A DNA stretch of 64,000 nt, taken from the NCBI GenBank assembly GCA_029204225.1, contig CM055097.1:5313125-5377124 (forward strand), given 5' to 3'. Source of the DNA: Diphasiastrum complanatum (lineage: Eukaryota > Streptophyta > Lycopodiopsida > Lycopodiales > Lycopodiaceae). Of this stretch, positions 1 through 13,695 are shown piece after piece. The notes below the pieces were generated by a model. It made no database searches. It saw only the letters and a program-made list of their open reading frames with translations, and was not told the DNA's origin. The stretch's first letter is position 1. Each line of letters opens with the position of its first letter. The translations under genes and the position numbers were made by a program.

Positions 1-479
1 TAATGAATTTTCTATAATTTTGTTTCTAATATAATTCTAGCTAAGCATGACCATATCATTAAAGTGAACTAGTTTCATATCATCAACAACCAAATGAACT
101 TAGATTAGTGAAATGGCCATTTCAATCAGATTCGGTCACTGTCACACTAAAGTTAAGATATTTATCGGTTATAACAAACTCAAAAATTAACCGAAGAAAC
201 TACAAATCTTGTTGTACATATGTACATGCTAATTTTCCATGTAATTTGATTGTTTAACATTTTGAGTTCTGAAGTTGAATTACTCCCAGATAGAGATTTA
301 AAATAAAAAAAATTCTGTTAAATTTCAAAGTTGCTAAATTTTAAAATCGATTATTTTGTCTGATACGTTTCTATTCGATTCTGATTATTAGAAATGGATT
401 GAGCAATGTTTATCCAAATACTCGTCAAAATTGAATTAAAACTATCTGACAATATAAAATGGCCAAACATAAAAGTAAA

Positions 480-1620
480 GTCTTGGTTGTCATGGAGTGA
501 CTCCTTTGTGGAAAACACTTATTACTAACTTTTCATGGATTTAGATGTATTCATATATCATCTCTCTAACTAATTTTTATAGAAATTTGATAATTTTTTA
601 AAAAAATAAGGAGAAGTGCTCTCATAAATTCTATCATAGGATCCATTGATTGTACAATTTTCATAAAGAAGCTAGATTATGTATGAAAATTTAGTTATCT
701 AAAAGTATTTTCAGAAAAATCCAAAGTAGGACACAAAACTGAAACTTTTTTGATAAGAGAAATTTTCTAGAGATTGTATGGAATTGGAGGTGGTTTGAAA
801 TTTGAAATTATTATTTATAAGTAGTATAGAGAAAGATCAAAAGCTTATAATTAACTAGTTTTATTAGGAATAGGAGTAAGTTTGATTATAAAATGTCTGC
901 ATTGGATTAACCTAATCTTAGTTGGAATACTAAGTTCAGGGAGAAGTTGATTGAGTGAAAGAAATCAGATTGTAAGAAAGTTGGGCTAGAAAATATGTGA
1001 GAGTGAATATATTCTTTGTCTTAGAGATTTTTCCAATATAGAAATAGAAATTCTTTGATAGATGAATTAGAAGATTCTCGATGAAATATGTGAGTAACTA
1101 ATGTGGATTTTAAAAAAATCTGCCAAATAATGATGTGTGTTTATGTATTGGGTCATTGTGAGATTATTATCATATGTGCATAATTAATCTTGTATGGATC
1201 TCCTATGTATTTCTGGGAGTTTTTGTTGGGGCACTTAAACTAGTCGACGAATATAAACATATGACCAAATATTGTTTAGAACAAAATATTCCAAATTTGA
1301 CAAATCTTTTTATGCAGATTTATTTTCTAACTTGGAAATAATTTGGATAAGAATCTAGATGTGGTGTTGTACTAGTACAATTGACATCTGCTCTTGGACA
1401 TTTGAGATTTCTAAATCATTGGAGTTTAACTTGAGTAGTTTGGTTACTCTTGGATAAAATTAATTGGTTAGATGAGCAATTTGAAGATACTCACTAGAAA
1501 ATGTTTGTTTTTATTTTATATTGCTTGTAATACGCATGCTTTCTGAGTCATCAGGATTCATCAGTAAAAATTATGTGCATATGATATATGGTATTCTTGG
1601 TTACGAATCATAAGAATTTA
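480..1620 (+). repeat. Decayed LTR-like repeat, copy 1
   Basis: This stretch aligns by eye, in the same order, with about 2700-3880 and more loosely with about 31390-32180. Shared landmarks include a phrase reading ATTCTATCATAGGAT near 640, TTTTCAGAAAAATCCAAAGTA near 710, and the GGGTCATTGTGAGATTATT phrase near 1150, which recurs near 3420 and 32045. It has no coding content. Order and spacing are kept although identity is low, so it is probably an old dispersed repeat such as an LTR. The ends are approximate and I cannot name the family. Confidence 0.45.
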
Positions 1621-2699
1621 AATATTTGATGGATCATAAATAAATACTTAATTACTAACAGAGGATTGCAAGAAAATATGATGATTCTTATGTATAATAA
1701 GTAATTCTCAATCTATTAAATGAGTCTAGAATTTAGATCAGTATGCTGAAAATCTAAATCTCTTTACTCCAGTAATTCAAAAACGTTTGTATCTCATAGA
1801 CATACTGATAATGTAAATTGTTTTTACTTGTGGTGGAGAGTTTGCTTAATTTAGTAGATGGTATTCTACTACATATTATAGTTTTTAAGTGCTTGTATGT
1901 GGTTTTCAAACTAGATCTTTGATGGGGGATTGACAAATCTATTAAGATTGGATGGTTACTATTTTCTTGCACAAGACGCTAGAAATAGGGACATTTAACT
2001 CAAGACAGTATCCGAGGTACTCAAGAGAATATGCTATTAGCATGGTGTAGAGTATCAATAGTAATGAACTGCATGTATGGGAATACTATAGACTTGCATG
2101 AGTGTTGCATGCACAGATAAAGCAGGGCCTATATACACAAGGGAAAACTCGCCCTAATCTCATTCCAGTTATGTGAATCCTCTAGCACGGGGGAGATGCT
2201 ATTGGAGATTGATCAGTAGCATCTACATAGTTGGGTGGTTTGGCTCCACTATCATTCATTTGTGTGTGTCTTGTAAGTAGGATCTTGGAAGTGCTTTTCC
2301 ATACAAAATTTCTTCTACTAGAACGAACAAGAAGACCACGTTTAGCTTTTACATTTTGGATAAAGTCAACATATTCATGATTGTGCAAGTATTTTGTAAA
2401 ATCATGAGATGTTCATTTGAATCCCAAAAATTGTATCTCACTATTTACAAAATCAAAAAACCCTTAAGACTATTTTCCACTTACTTTACTTCTTTGAAAT
2501 TTTTGGATTACGAGACATCAAACTAATTAGATATAATTCTTTCCAATGCAAAGTTATTCTCTTGAATCATCAAGATAATTACTATTAAATATGTGAGTAA
2601 GGCTTGAATTTTTTGACTACTTTCCAAGGTAAATGTACCTAGTTTTATCTCTATTGCATAGATGATTATTACTATCACTTAGGTTAAAATATCGCTAGA

Positions 2700-3880
2700 T
2701 CAAAAAAAATGTCTTGATTAATAGAGTTGGAACTCTGTGAGGAACATTATTACCATCTTTTTATGATTTTCAGATGTTTTTGTAACATCTCCTCAAATAA
2801 TTTTTTTGAAAATTTTCTTTAAAATGGAAGAGTGAAATGATAGAGTTGATTCTATCATAGGATTCATTGATTGCATGGTTTTTGAAAAAAAAAAAAAAAG
2901 TAGAATATGTATAGAAATGTGATTATCTAAGAGCATTTTCAGAAAAATCCAAAGTAAACTACTAAAATAGAACCAATCGAAAGTAATAAAAAAATATCCT
3001 AGGGATTGTGAGAAACAATATGGAATTACTAGAAGAAGTTTGATCATTGATATATTACTCATATGCATATGTAGTAAAGGAAAAGATCAAACTGATTAGA
3101 TTTATCAATCATAGATTTGCTAAAATAAGTTTTGATCTGACCTTGAATTTCTAGATGATTGTATGTATCAATCTAATCTTACTAGGCTTACTAGGATTGA
3201 TAAGAGATTGATTGCATAAAGGGGAAAAAATCTGATATTACACATAAGTTGGGTTGGAAATTTCATGAGAATCAATAAATTTCTCTATGTTAGAGATATG
3301 TTAATTATTAATGAGTAATAGGACTCTTTTTTAAATAAAATTTGTAATTCAGTATGTGAGAAACATGTTGCAGATTAGAGAAGAATATGTCATATACAAA
3401 ACTATATTTATGTATAGGACCATAATGAGATTATTCTTGTATGTGCATGGTTAATTTTGTTGAATCTACTATGTATTTTTGGTTGCTAGATTTATTTGGT
3501 GCACTTAAACCAGCCAATGAACATAGACATTTGAATGAGTATTGTTCCAGAACAATTACTTGCAAGTTAATGAGTCTTTCCAAAAAAGGTTAACTTATTA
3601 AATCAGAAATGCTTTTTAGAATAATCTAAATGTAATGTTTACTAATATAAGTGAGGCCTAAACCTAGACATTTAGAGATTTAGTCATTAAAATTTAATTC
3701 GAGTATGATGAGCTACTCCCGAATGAAGTTAGTGGGTTAAGACAAGTACTGTAAAGAGAATTTACCAAAAATTGTTTGTTTATACATGTGTTTCTTATAA
3801 GTCACATATTCTATGAATCATTGTGATTCATCATAATGTTATGTGCATAAAATAAATGAAACACTTGCTGATAGAATATT
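2700..3880 (+). repeat. Decayed LTR-like repeat, copy 2
   Basis: This is the second copy of the repeat at about 480-1620, roughly 2.2 kb downstream in the same orientation. The landmark phrases recur in the same order (ATTCTATCATAGGATTCATTG near 2850, TTTTCAGAAAAATCCAAAGTA near 2940, a GTGAGATTATT-like phrase near 3425, a GTGATTCATCA phrase near 3822). An internal poly-A of about 15 bases lies near 2886. The two copies could be the LTRs of one dead element or two separate insertions. I found no primer site or coding sequence between them that would decide this. Confidence 0.45.
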
Positions 3881-4838
3881 TTTCGATTGAGAAATAGACT
3901 TGATTGTTAGTGGCAGCATCCTAGTGAGCTCAACTAGATGACTGAATCTAACAAGCCTAGGAATAACAATCAAATTGAGAATTCAACAAGACATTGGATA
4001 TCTAGATCCAAATTTGGAGCCCATTCAAAAAAAAAAAAACCTAAAGATTTTGTGATAAAAAATAAGAAATATTAATATTGTTTTGATATGCTATTTGTCT
4101 ATGATTGCTAAATAAATTATAGAGATAGATAACTCATATTTTTTGATAAAATTCGTTTTGAGAAGTATTTTTAAAGTCTAGTAACTTCCATGTGAAAGAG
4201 ACTTTGGGATGATTCTTAGCTTTTTTGAGTTATGTGTTTGGACCTACACTCCTGTATTCTCTGATGATTATATATCACGTGAAAATATGGTAAATCATGA
4301 TTGAGTCCTAATTTTGATTCTAAGTATTTATGATTGAAAATTATAAGTGGATTAAGAATGATGGCGGTTCTCTCTTTAGACCCTCCAAAATGCAAACAAG
4401 TAAAAAAAGACAAAGGCATAAAGTAGACTTAGCAAGGGCTAATGAGACTTCAAGATTGTTATATTTACTTAAGTTGTGCACATGAAACTTTGAGCCAACT
4501 ATTGTAGGTTGTATTCTTGGAGCTCATGATTTAGCATGCTATATGTTGCTAAAAACCTCAAAATGTTGTAAGCTAGACTTGAATGTTGACTGATTATTGT
4601 TTTTTGCAAGTCATTCATTGTTAACATGACTAGTTGCTTTTAGCATGCCATTCGTGGTTTGCATGGCCCTAACATTGAATGCATGCCTTATCTTCTAAGG
4701 AGATTATGTAGTTATGTATGTGTTTATTTTCCAAGAAAATAATGCATATCCTAACATCAAATTTTGTACCGACCTAATTACAGAGTCTTGTTTTTCCAAA
4801 GCAAGGCCAAAAAGTAAATGGTTCCCTAATATGAGTCT

Positions 4839-5262
4839 CATTGTTGAAACATTGTTTTCCTATGCATTTTGGATATTCTTTCAAACTCTCATGACATGCT
4901 TGTTGAAAATAAATTCTAAAATGGTGCAAAGTGAGAGAAAATTAATATGCATGAGGATGCAAATAATAAGCCATCATCATGAGATAGTATGTTTGCAAGT
5001 TGAAGCCATATCATTATGAGCCTACATAGTCTTCATAGTGAAGCTTGAAATGAGTCAAAAGTAAAAGTGAATATTCGTATAGTAGATATCCCATTATTAT
5101 AAAATTCACCATTGAATCATTGTTTTACTTTGCATTGAAATTTATTCCTTCAATATACACCAATGCATGTTTGCTATAAGAAAATCTTAAAATCATGAAA
5201 AGTTGAAGGGAGATTAATATGCATGAGGATGAAAATTGTACGCCATCATTATGAGCAAGCAT
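4839..5262 (+). repeat. Diverged tandem duplication, about 280-bp period
   Basis: About 4839-4992 resembles about 5111-5262. Both run from a CATTG..ATTGTTTT phrase through GATTAATATGCATGAGGATG (5210; the first copy near 4940 is slightly different) to a GCCATCAT(C/T)ATGAG phrase. There is no coding content. Boundaries are approximate. Confidence 0.45.
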
Positions 5263-8200
5263 ACATGCCCTTCGTAGTGATTGCAAGGAGTCAAAGTGAG
5301 ATTGTATACTCCTAAACTAAATTATTTCCTTATTATAAAAATAATTGTTAAATAATTGCTTTATACTTTTCCCAAATAAAATTTACACACCTTTCAAATA
5401 TGGGAGGCTTCATGCCCAATGGGTTGAGTCATATAATAGCAAAACCTATGGCCTCATGGGTCCAAATTAATGCATGGTTGACATTTAGAGTCTTATTATC
5501 ATGCTTTGCATGGTCTACTTGGGATGTATAGTGTACAAAGCTTACATAGTGGGCAATGGTGCTAGTGCAAAGTAATTTTTTCCTATAAAATAATATATAT
5601 GGGAGGCATGTGTCAAGCTCTTTAGTTATATCCTCTCAAGCATGGGTGGAGGTATGAGGGGTTTTATTGGTTCGTGATGCTATTTGAAATTTTCGGCAAT
5701 GAGCTAAACCACATTAGGTTCGGAACATGCACACTAGAATATGAATGACTACTTGTGTGACATTAATCTCAAAAAACTTCCATGACCTACTTCCAAATGG
5801 GTTGTTGGCCAATACTTAGTAGGCAAATCAACAATATGTGAAGGACTGGAACATTTTTCTTTATTATCTATATTCGCAAAAGTTCAAGGATGCTAAGTTT
5901 TGAACCAACATTTAGCCTTTAAGCTTTGATGCAATAGTGGTAAGCTATTGTGATGATTAGCTGCAGCAAAACAGTTGTAAGATTTTTAACTTAAGTTTTC
6001 TAGTGTGTGGGATTATTTGATTTCAATAGAAACAATTAGAGCACCACCAAAAGTCGTGATAATTATTAGTGTTGATGCATCCTAGTCACTTTCCATGGAG
6101 CCCCAAATTTTTACAATGGCTAGATAATGAAAACCTTTTTATACATGGAGACAAGGTGGGCTAGAGACTCTATCTAACAATGACAACAAAGTCATGTCGA
6201 AACTCAGAAATCGCCATAAATTTCGAATGGACTTTGACAATAAATCTATTCCAGATGGAATAGGGCAAGGTATAAGGTCAAATTTAGTATTAAAAATCTT
6301 TGAGGGATTTTCAAAACTCTACTACACAAATGTAGAGTCAAGATAGTTTGACTTCATTTTCACAAAGAATCACAAAGTCCATTAACTAACCATTTGATTT
6401 CAAGTTTAACCCACTAGGTCTTGCAAGTAGCAAGAAATTAACGTCTAAAATAAAAAAAAGCATTTTAAAAAGAAAATGATATAAGGACAAGGTTGGAAAG
6501 GGAAAACAACCGACGGAAAACCACTAACCATGTGAAAAATTGGGAGGAACACAATAGGTTTTCCATAATAAAAATAAAGAGCTACAGACCTACAAGGAAC
6601 TTGTAATGGCCTAAGGCAAATCTTTAAAACTATATAAAATTGCCAAATAGTCAAGATTGATTGCATTTCTCGAGAGAGAAAAAAAATAGAAGATTGATTG
6701 CATTTCTTAGCTTTTATGTACTTAATGCCATGTGGTTCTAAGTATTCTAAAGGCACCTCCAAAAGTAAATTTTTTATGAGCCTCTTCCTATGGCAACTCT
6801 CATGCAACCAATAAAAAATATAGCACATGAAGACAACCAATAAAGGGTTGCCACATGGCACATGCACATGCCGACAGAACTTGGATGTGCCATAGGGCAG
6901 CCCCTCTTTGGTTGTTCACATGCACATTTAGTTAAAAAAAAAACCAAAAAAAAACATGAAAAGATTTGAAGAAAAAGAATTCACACCTAGTCGCTATGTA
7001 AAAACTGCAACAAAACTATAAGAAGGGGTTAAAGAAATTGAAAAAAAAAATAGCAAAAAATAAACTTCACACTTGTGCATTAAGCAGGGAAAGGGCTAAG
7101 AGCCTCAGGCTTTGCCTTTGGGTGACATTCCACCGCCCCACAATAACTATGGAAAAATATGAAGGATTCAATGAACAACATTTTTAACATGTTCAAGAAG
7201 GCAGCGATTATGAACAGGGAGATACAAAAGTTGTAGGGCATCTTTGTTGTGCTCTCGTTGGAAAACGAAAAAGAGTCTTGCAATTTAAAATACTAGAAAA
7301 TAAACCCATTTTTAATCTGAAACTCAGTTTGGAAACACATGTAAGCTTTGAAAGAATCAACACAATAGCTCAGCGCTTACGCATACCATTGCAAAAGCTT
7401 CAAACCAACAACCCTAAACAGAATAAAATCTAAGAGCTCTTGGAAATGCAGATGTTTTCCAGCAAGTTTTCAGGGCACTGACCTGAAGCTGCAGTCTACT
7501 TTAGCCCTTTAGGCTTGTGTGTAGTAGGCAGGAGCAGGCAGGCAGGGCCCAGGCTCTCTCAAGTTCTCCAACAAGTCTTTTCAGAGTTGCTTTCAGTGTA
7601 CCAGGTCTTTGAAGCACGCTCTTCTGCTACTGTCTGCTCTGCTACAAGGACGCTCTTCTGTAAATTGTTCTACTTTTTTCTGGTGCGGTCCGACTACAAA
7701 AGCCAAATTTGTATCAATAACTGCATTCAAGTTGGCTCTATTCTTGTATCTGACGCTGCTCTTTGTTTGCTCATTCAAACTCTGTTTTCTTTGACCAATG
7801 GCTTGTTCCTAATCATCAGTCTGCTCTTTCTCCTCATGCAAAGGCTCCCTGTAGTTTTCATTAGAATGAAGTAATTCAACCCTGGACAGTTTTCCATTCG
7901 GAGTTACAGTGGATTATCTTAAGAGTATTTTCTTCACGTTTTAAATTTTCTGTTTATGCTCCTTCTCTGCAATCATCTTAAATCTGTAACTTTGGCCTCC
8001 TGTCCATGTGAGGCTGAGTGAAAGTTGAATCTGTAATTATTGGTGGTCGACATGTTACCTTTGCAGAAAACTATGTTGTATTCATTTTTTCAGTAAAGAA
8101 TTTCACTGACGTAGCGCTTCCCCAATCATTACGGTCTCTAAGCTGCACGAAAAAGTCTATTCTTATGTATATTGCGGCATGCTTGCATTTGCTCTTTCTT

Positions 8201-8378
8201 GATGTTGAGCTTAGGATTTTGTTTCCGTATGGCAGATGTCAATTTTGCAAGTACTTTCTCAGAAAAATATCTTCACTGTTCAGTCTTCGTTTTATGACGT
8301 CCTAAGAATATGCACGTGAATAATTATCCAGATAGTTGTCATTCTTTTGTTGCAGAATTCGACTCACGAACAACCAAA

Positions 8379-8759
8379 ATGGCCATGTGTGGGAGCATTC
8401 AAAATCTGAATATGATCCACAGCAGCAGTGTTCGAAGCACATATCGCTCACATGCAAGCGAACAAAAAGGAAAATCAGTTTCAAAGACTCATAGACGACG
8501 ATTTCCAAGAATAAAGATCAGATTGGTTTCACGCCTGCAGCTAGTGGCAAAGCTCAGGGAAACATCAATAATCCGTCTGTTCTTTGGAATAGCTGCAAGA
8601 AAACAAAAGCATGGTACGGGCTTGGGGGCGAAAGCTGAATATCCTGTCGGGCTTCCGTCTGTAGCATATAAAGGCTCTTATTATGACGAAGCTATTGCAG
8701 ATTGCATTAAGTTCATCAAGCAGACAACAGCAGTACAAGATAAGACGTTCCTCCGTTGA
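8379..8759 (+). CDS. Small basic plant protein (126 aa), family uncertain
   Basis: The frame is open from 8310, but I place the start at 8379 because that ATG has a strong plant context (AAAATGGCC) and lies 23 bases after a good acceptor (TTTGTTGCAG, ending 8355). The ATG probably sits at the start of the second exon, with a 5' UTR intron upstream. The first half of the protein is strongly basic (RRR at about 49-51 and many K/R) and could be nucleic-acid binding or organelle-targeted. The C-terminal third carries a conserved-looking stretch, YPVGLPSVAYKGSYY, followed by DEAIADCIKFIKQT. The ending EAIxDCIxFI resembles small plant proteins annotated as Josephin-like, which share a C-terminal EAIEDCIxFI segment, but I name that only as a possibility. 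A poly(A) signal lies at 9087. I am fairly sure it is a real gene and unsure of its function. Confidence 0.6.
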   Translation: MAMCGSIQNLNMIHSSSVRSTYRSHASEQKGKSVSKTHRRRFPRIKIRLVSRLQLVAKLRETSIIRLFFGIAARKQKHGTGLGAKAEYPVGLPSVAYKGSYYDEAIADCIKFIKQTTAVQDKTFLR

Positions 8760-9086
8760 AAAGTTATCCAGATTCAAGAGTGCCATGGGAACATTCTCTC
8801 AGATACCAATTTAGAGGATTACGAATGCAGCAAACAGCTATGTGCATCAGGCCATCCAAGTATGGCTAAGGGCCTAAAGGCTAGGCTTCAAACCAGATCT
8901 GGCGTTACGCCATTCCTCGTCAGATGATCTATCAGCCTCTATTGAAGGAAGCTATTAACTTAACACATCGACCTGGTTGTTCAAACTTCACCCTCGCGGC
9001 GGGGTCTCGCGCTGGTCTTGTCATAATTCATGATAGGCCTTTGCGATCTTATGAGAGTATATATTTGATTTCTCAAGAGAAAACAT

Positions 9087-9092
9087 AATAAA
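9087..9092 (+). terminator. Candidate poly(A) signal AATAAA
   Basis: AATAAA lies about 330 bases after the stop codon of the small gene at 8379-8759. Spacing and strand fit its 3' UTR. The hexamer alone is weak evidence. Confidence 0.3.
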
Positions 9093-9099
9093 TATTGCA

Positions 9100-12000
9100 C
9101 GCGATTGCTTATATATAAATTTGTATCGGTAGCGTTTCTCCCTCCAAAAGGGGATTAAATGCGTAATATGAAATAATTGGATTACTCAAGCCTTTTTCAT
9201 GTACAACAATGGGTTATCTGCAGTAGCAAAATATTGACGCTGGTAATAGAACATTGAGGTAGACTAGTTGAAGTCTCAAGAGAATCGTCCCTAGTTAAAT
9301 CGTTTGTATAATGCCTAGTCGCTCATCCTACCAAGCGCGAATAATGCTGGTATACTTTGGTTGTTCTGTCCTACAAAATATATAATCGACAGATTAATCA
9401 TGTGCATATGACTGGATTGTTTCAATTCGATGTAACTTATATTTAGATCCTAAAATCTGCTGATAAAGCATTTAAAAGTGAGCAATTATCAACGGCAAAA
9501 GAGGCCAGCAAATCTGAAAATGGTTCCATTCAACGATGAAGCTAGTTTGAGTTTTTATGGTTCACAAGGCGCTGTGCTCCTCATTGAGAAATCCGCCTGA
9601 CAGATTAGCTTTCAGTCTGGAAGGCGCATGATTGACAACTAATTATAAGAAAGGTGCTGATTATGATCAAGAATCGAAGCCCGGTGTTTGCAGAAGAAAA
9701 AACGTAGCAAAATACTGCCGATCAAGCCAAATTCAAACAGGAAATAACACATGTACTGTGCAATTACGTAAGAATATAGGATCTAACCGAAAAGGTGTTA
9801 TGTAACCGTGATTATATACATAGTTGCGCCAGGACCAATTAAAGACTAGTTCTGCAAAACAGTTGAAGAGATCATATTCCAAGGGTCTTTAGCTGGATCC
9901 CACATCTTTAGCTGGAACGTGGGATGACATACGAACTTGGTTTGCCCACCCATCTCGTAAGCGGTGTCGAAGCTTATGCGGCGAGCCCACTACCGTACTT
10001 GGGACTGTGACACTGTTACTGTCGAATTTTCCCTCCGTGAAGGACAGAAAATGGGTAGATTATAGATACAACAACAAGATCTGTTATCATTTCCTGAGTC
10101 TCCAGTGCTACCCACCATCTAAGTTTGTTCTTCATTTAAAGCATAATTAGCTACACTGAAACAAACACAAAAATACAAAACATGCTCCCAAGAAACTTTG
10201 ATTCATACGCTTTCAATAGAGCTTGGTTGAGCGTAGAGTGCAAGAAATTTTTTGGGCTGTGCAAATTTTTGAGAGCTTTTGCAAGATAATTTATAAAGCA
10301 TTCATCACCATTACTGACATGCTTGTTGAGATTTTGTGTGATCATGTCTTTAAGTTTCATGCTTTAGCTTGATTTTGGAATAATGGAAAAATTTGACCTG
10401 AGTTTGATTGTGCTCCCTCCATATTATCAATGAAACACCAAAGTCGTTGAGAACATTGCGGTGCATTTGAGTGAACTTTGAGAAAAAAGTTGTAGACATA
10501 TTGATTTGGGGATGATGGTTGAATCAATTTATCCCATAGATGCAAGTACGACATCATTCCTATATTTTCAAACTACTAACCAATGGCTGAAATTTGTATG
10601 CAGATTATCGACACAATGGAGGGTGAGTCAATTTGGAATGCATGAAGCGATGAAACAAACATATTTTTTGGAGTAGTTGCTAATTCAGAAAATTAGTGAG
10701 AAGACACTACTTCAAGAAAGAGAAATTTGCATAATTCAATACTCAAAAATACGACATTGGACTATAATATGACAGAATTGAGAATTATTACTAGATATTT
10801 TGATAAGTCAAGTCAAAATATGCTGAAAGTTATTATTGAGGATTTCAAGAAAGGAAGCATGATTAATGTTGTTGTTGAGGTCAAAGTTCTCAAAAAATTA
10901 CACATAAGAAAATGGAGGTGACTGTAATTAAAACATCTTGTCACACAAAGTGGAAAAAAATGATTCAAGCATTCAAGTATATGAATTTGGAGTTTTGTGG
11001 ATTGTTGTCATGTTTCTTATGTGTCATTTGAATTTGATCAAGTTGATTATGCTTTGAAGATCATCTTTAGTGGCTAGATTCCATTTTAAAGGTTCAACAA
11101 GCATTGGAAAATCTTTGACTTCCATATCGACATTAGAATCTGCAAAAGAATTCTTTTATCAAAGTGACAAATAAAATTGATGGAATGAATACGAAAAATT
11201 TACAAGATGTCTTAGATGTAAGAATTGTGGTAGAGAGCATATTATAATTATGAAATTAGTCATAAACCATACACTACATTGCTTAAAATTGTACATGAGG
11301 CCTTTACACGTGTGAAAATTTGAGAGCTACATTTTCCTCGTCCCTTTCAAGTCAAAAAAACAAGAACTTATCTTAATGAGAGGATGAATATGTTTATGGT
11401 TGAACCACTTTACATAAATAAAGTGTGAAAGTAGAACTTTAGAGTATAGCATTGAATCTAACAACTTATCTTTAGATTTAAGCAATGTCATAACTAGCAT
11501 GATTTAATAGTACAAAGTATTTGAGGAAGAAGTCAATAGAAAATTAACATTGGTCCTTAAACTTAATGAGTCTAAAATTGTTAAGGGGCAAAAGTACTTG
11601 TAGATAGGAAATAGCTTTCCATTGAGCAACCAATCATGGAGGGTACAAAAAAAAAAGGGACTATTTATATCAACAATTTCAATAATATGAATAGCTCAAT
11701 TTGGATATCAAAGCAAATATTCAATATTTATCGTCTCATTCCCAAAAGCATTTTAGTATGCATGAAAAAATAAATTTTTTTCACAATGATGACAAAAGTC
11801 GTAAACATTTTATGCATTTATTAAAATTCTTAGAAGTTAATATTCTAATTCTTCACTACCAAAGGCCAACTGTGCAAATATGTCGTATGAATCTAGATAT
11901 TGGATTGATTTCTCTTTCTCAACTCGATGTATCCGGGGTACATTAATAAGGTAGACGATCTTTTGGAAACACTTTCAATAAGGTAGACATGGGAGTCCAA

Positions 12001-13490
12001 TTTCAATTGGTAAGACGCACTCATGCCCGTGTACTAGAAAAAGAATGAATGAATGATTTAATTAGATTAGAGATCAATCTTTATTGTTTAAACTGATTCA
12101 ATTTTTACTAGTTGGTTTCATATCATTCAATTGAATTTCGTTGAATATCATATGTATGCGTCTAAGAAAACTACAAGGAATGTGAATAATTTAGGTGTCT
12201 AAGACAACCGTGCATTCTTTGATCTGGTATTTGCCATTAATCAAATTTAGATTTAGAAGGAATGTAAGAGCAAGCATTCAATACACAATCACAACACATA
12301 CAAAAGATAAAATCACACACACAAATGTAGTAAGTGAATCTATATAATGAAGCTACTTGAAGTATATATCAATCAAATTATTAAAGAAAATTTTCTATGA
12401 GCAATCAAGCACTAAGGTGTTCGAATAAGCTCATAGTAGTTGGATGCTAAGCGCAATGATCCTACTAAGCTTCTAGATCGTATGATCATAAAAGGCTCTA
12501 ATTGCTTCTATTTTTGTTGTAGTTACATTGTTATTGTTTTTGATCCACCTAAAGTCCCTCTCTATATATACAAATGGAGTTAGAGAGTTTATTGCTTAAT
12601 CCAATCATGTAAGCAATATGTTTACTCTAATCTAAGCGTTTACAAGATTAGGTAGATGAAAAGGTTTTTAGAATGGTAGTAATTTGAATGACAATGATGA
12701 ACTTCTACTTGTAGATTATGATCGTGCAACAACGATGACGTTATTATTGGATCGGGTATAGGAAATGTTCCATTTAAGTGGTTCATGAAATTTTCTAATG
12801 AGGCTTAATAGTCCCTCGAATAGAACTTGTTTGAGCTCCTTCGAATTGTCGTTTGAACATCCCATGTCTTGAGCCCATGTTCAAACATCCTCGAATCGAA
12901 TTTTATTCGAACATGGTCCAAATTTTAAAATGTTTAAGCTTGGACCCATAATCCAAGGTTTATTCGACGTTTACGATGAAGGTCAACGATATTTCAAATC
13001 GACAATGTTCGACCTACTACGAATCTGGTGTATTTCTATAAGACTGTCAAAATGTGCATGTAAAATTATAGATTGTATCGAATAACAATTTATTTGTGCA
13101 AGTAGCTTGTGGAAGAGTGAGTATATACATATGTATAGGAGTTCTCATAAGATAATACTAGGTGAGTAGGAGTAAAATTAGCTCCATCACTATAACACAA
13201 ATTAAGTATATACATTTTTTGGGCTATTTATGTCTGTCACAAAAATATGACAAAGCTCTTATTACCATTATTATAGTATCTACTTGTGGGTTTGTGAAGT
13301 TTGATACAAGTTTCATTGTTCACAAATTATATTGAATAGTGAAACAATGTCATTCAATCATTAATAAGATTGGGGATTCATGTAGTACATAGGAATAAAA
13401 TCAGGTAGATTTTTACTCCTATAATGTTTGTCTACCTCTAAAGTAAAAGATATGACTACCAAATAAGTGTTAGAAATCAATGATAAACTT
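9100..13490. other. Intergenic, nothing recognised
   Basis: No gene or known repeat is recognised over 4.4 kb. Two minus-strand frames, 10357-10557 and 10151-10360, meet across a one-base shift and read like one continuous peptide (IQPSSPNQYVYNFFLKV ... NLNKHVSNGDECFINYLAKAL). They may be an exon or transposon remnant, but I do not recognise the family. The plus-strand frames at 10727-10921 and 11701-11946 look random. Confidence 0.5.
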
Positions 13491-13493
13491 AAT

Positions 13494-13695
13494 TGTTAAT
13501 GTTTACGATGTACTTTACTGTTGACAGCTGTTACCAGTTATAATTAGTTGTAGGCTAGCTCCTAGGTTTCTCTCTCTCTATCAGGGTTTATTTGTACACT
13601 TTACATTTAGGGAATGTTGTGATGGTGTGTTTTTCTTCCTCCTTGTGGTGATTGCTTATGGTGAATGATTGATATTGCTTATCTGATTATTGACA
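13494..13695 (+). repeat. Possible 5' LTR of Copia copy A
   Basis: The segment begins TGTTAATG and ends ATTGACA, so it has TG...CA ends. It is followed after about 45 bases by a leader (13738 on) shared with Copia copy B. There is no second LTR copy in the window to confirm it, and the sequence after it (TGGTGAGCCC) is not a clear primer-binding site. The boundaries are a guess from end motifs and position. Confidence 0.3.

Larger units (their letters stand above)
1..7300. other. AT-rich intergenic DNA, no gene recognised
   Basis: I see no convincing gene here. Short ORFs (for example 2793-3068, 4714-5019, 6445-6867) have no recognisable motif and random-looking composition. What can be seen is repeat structure: two diverged copies of an LTR-like sequence (about 480-1620 and 2700-3880) and a roughly 280-bp diverged duplication (about 4839-5262). 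The stretch is best described as decayed transposon DNA. Confidence 0.6.

Noticed and set aside
7515-7874. Plus-strand ORF of 119 codons before the small gene
   Set aside because: No motif, a Ser/Leu-rich composition typical of T-rich UTR or intron DNA, and overlapping frames of similar length. It is probably leader or intron of the gene at 8379.
9890-10000. Promoter or small gene in a GC-richer patch with a GGATCCCACAT/ACGTGGGAT inverted word
   Set aside because: No adjacent coding sequence on either strand and only a short imperfect inverted word.
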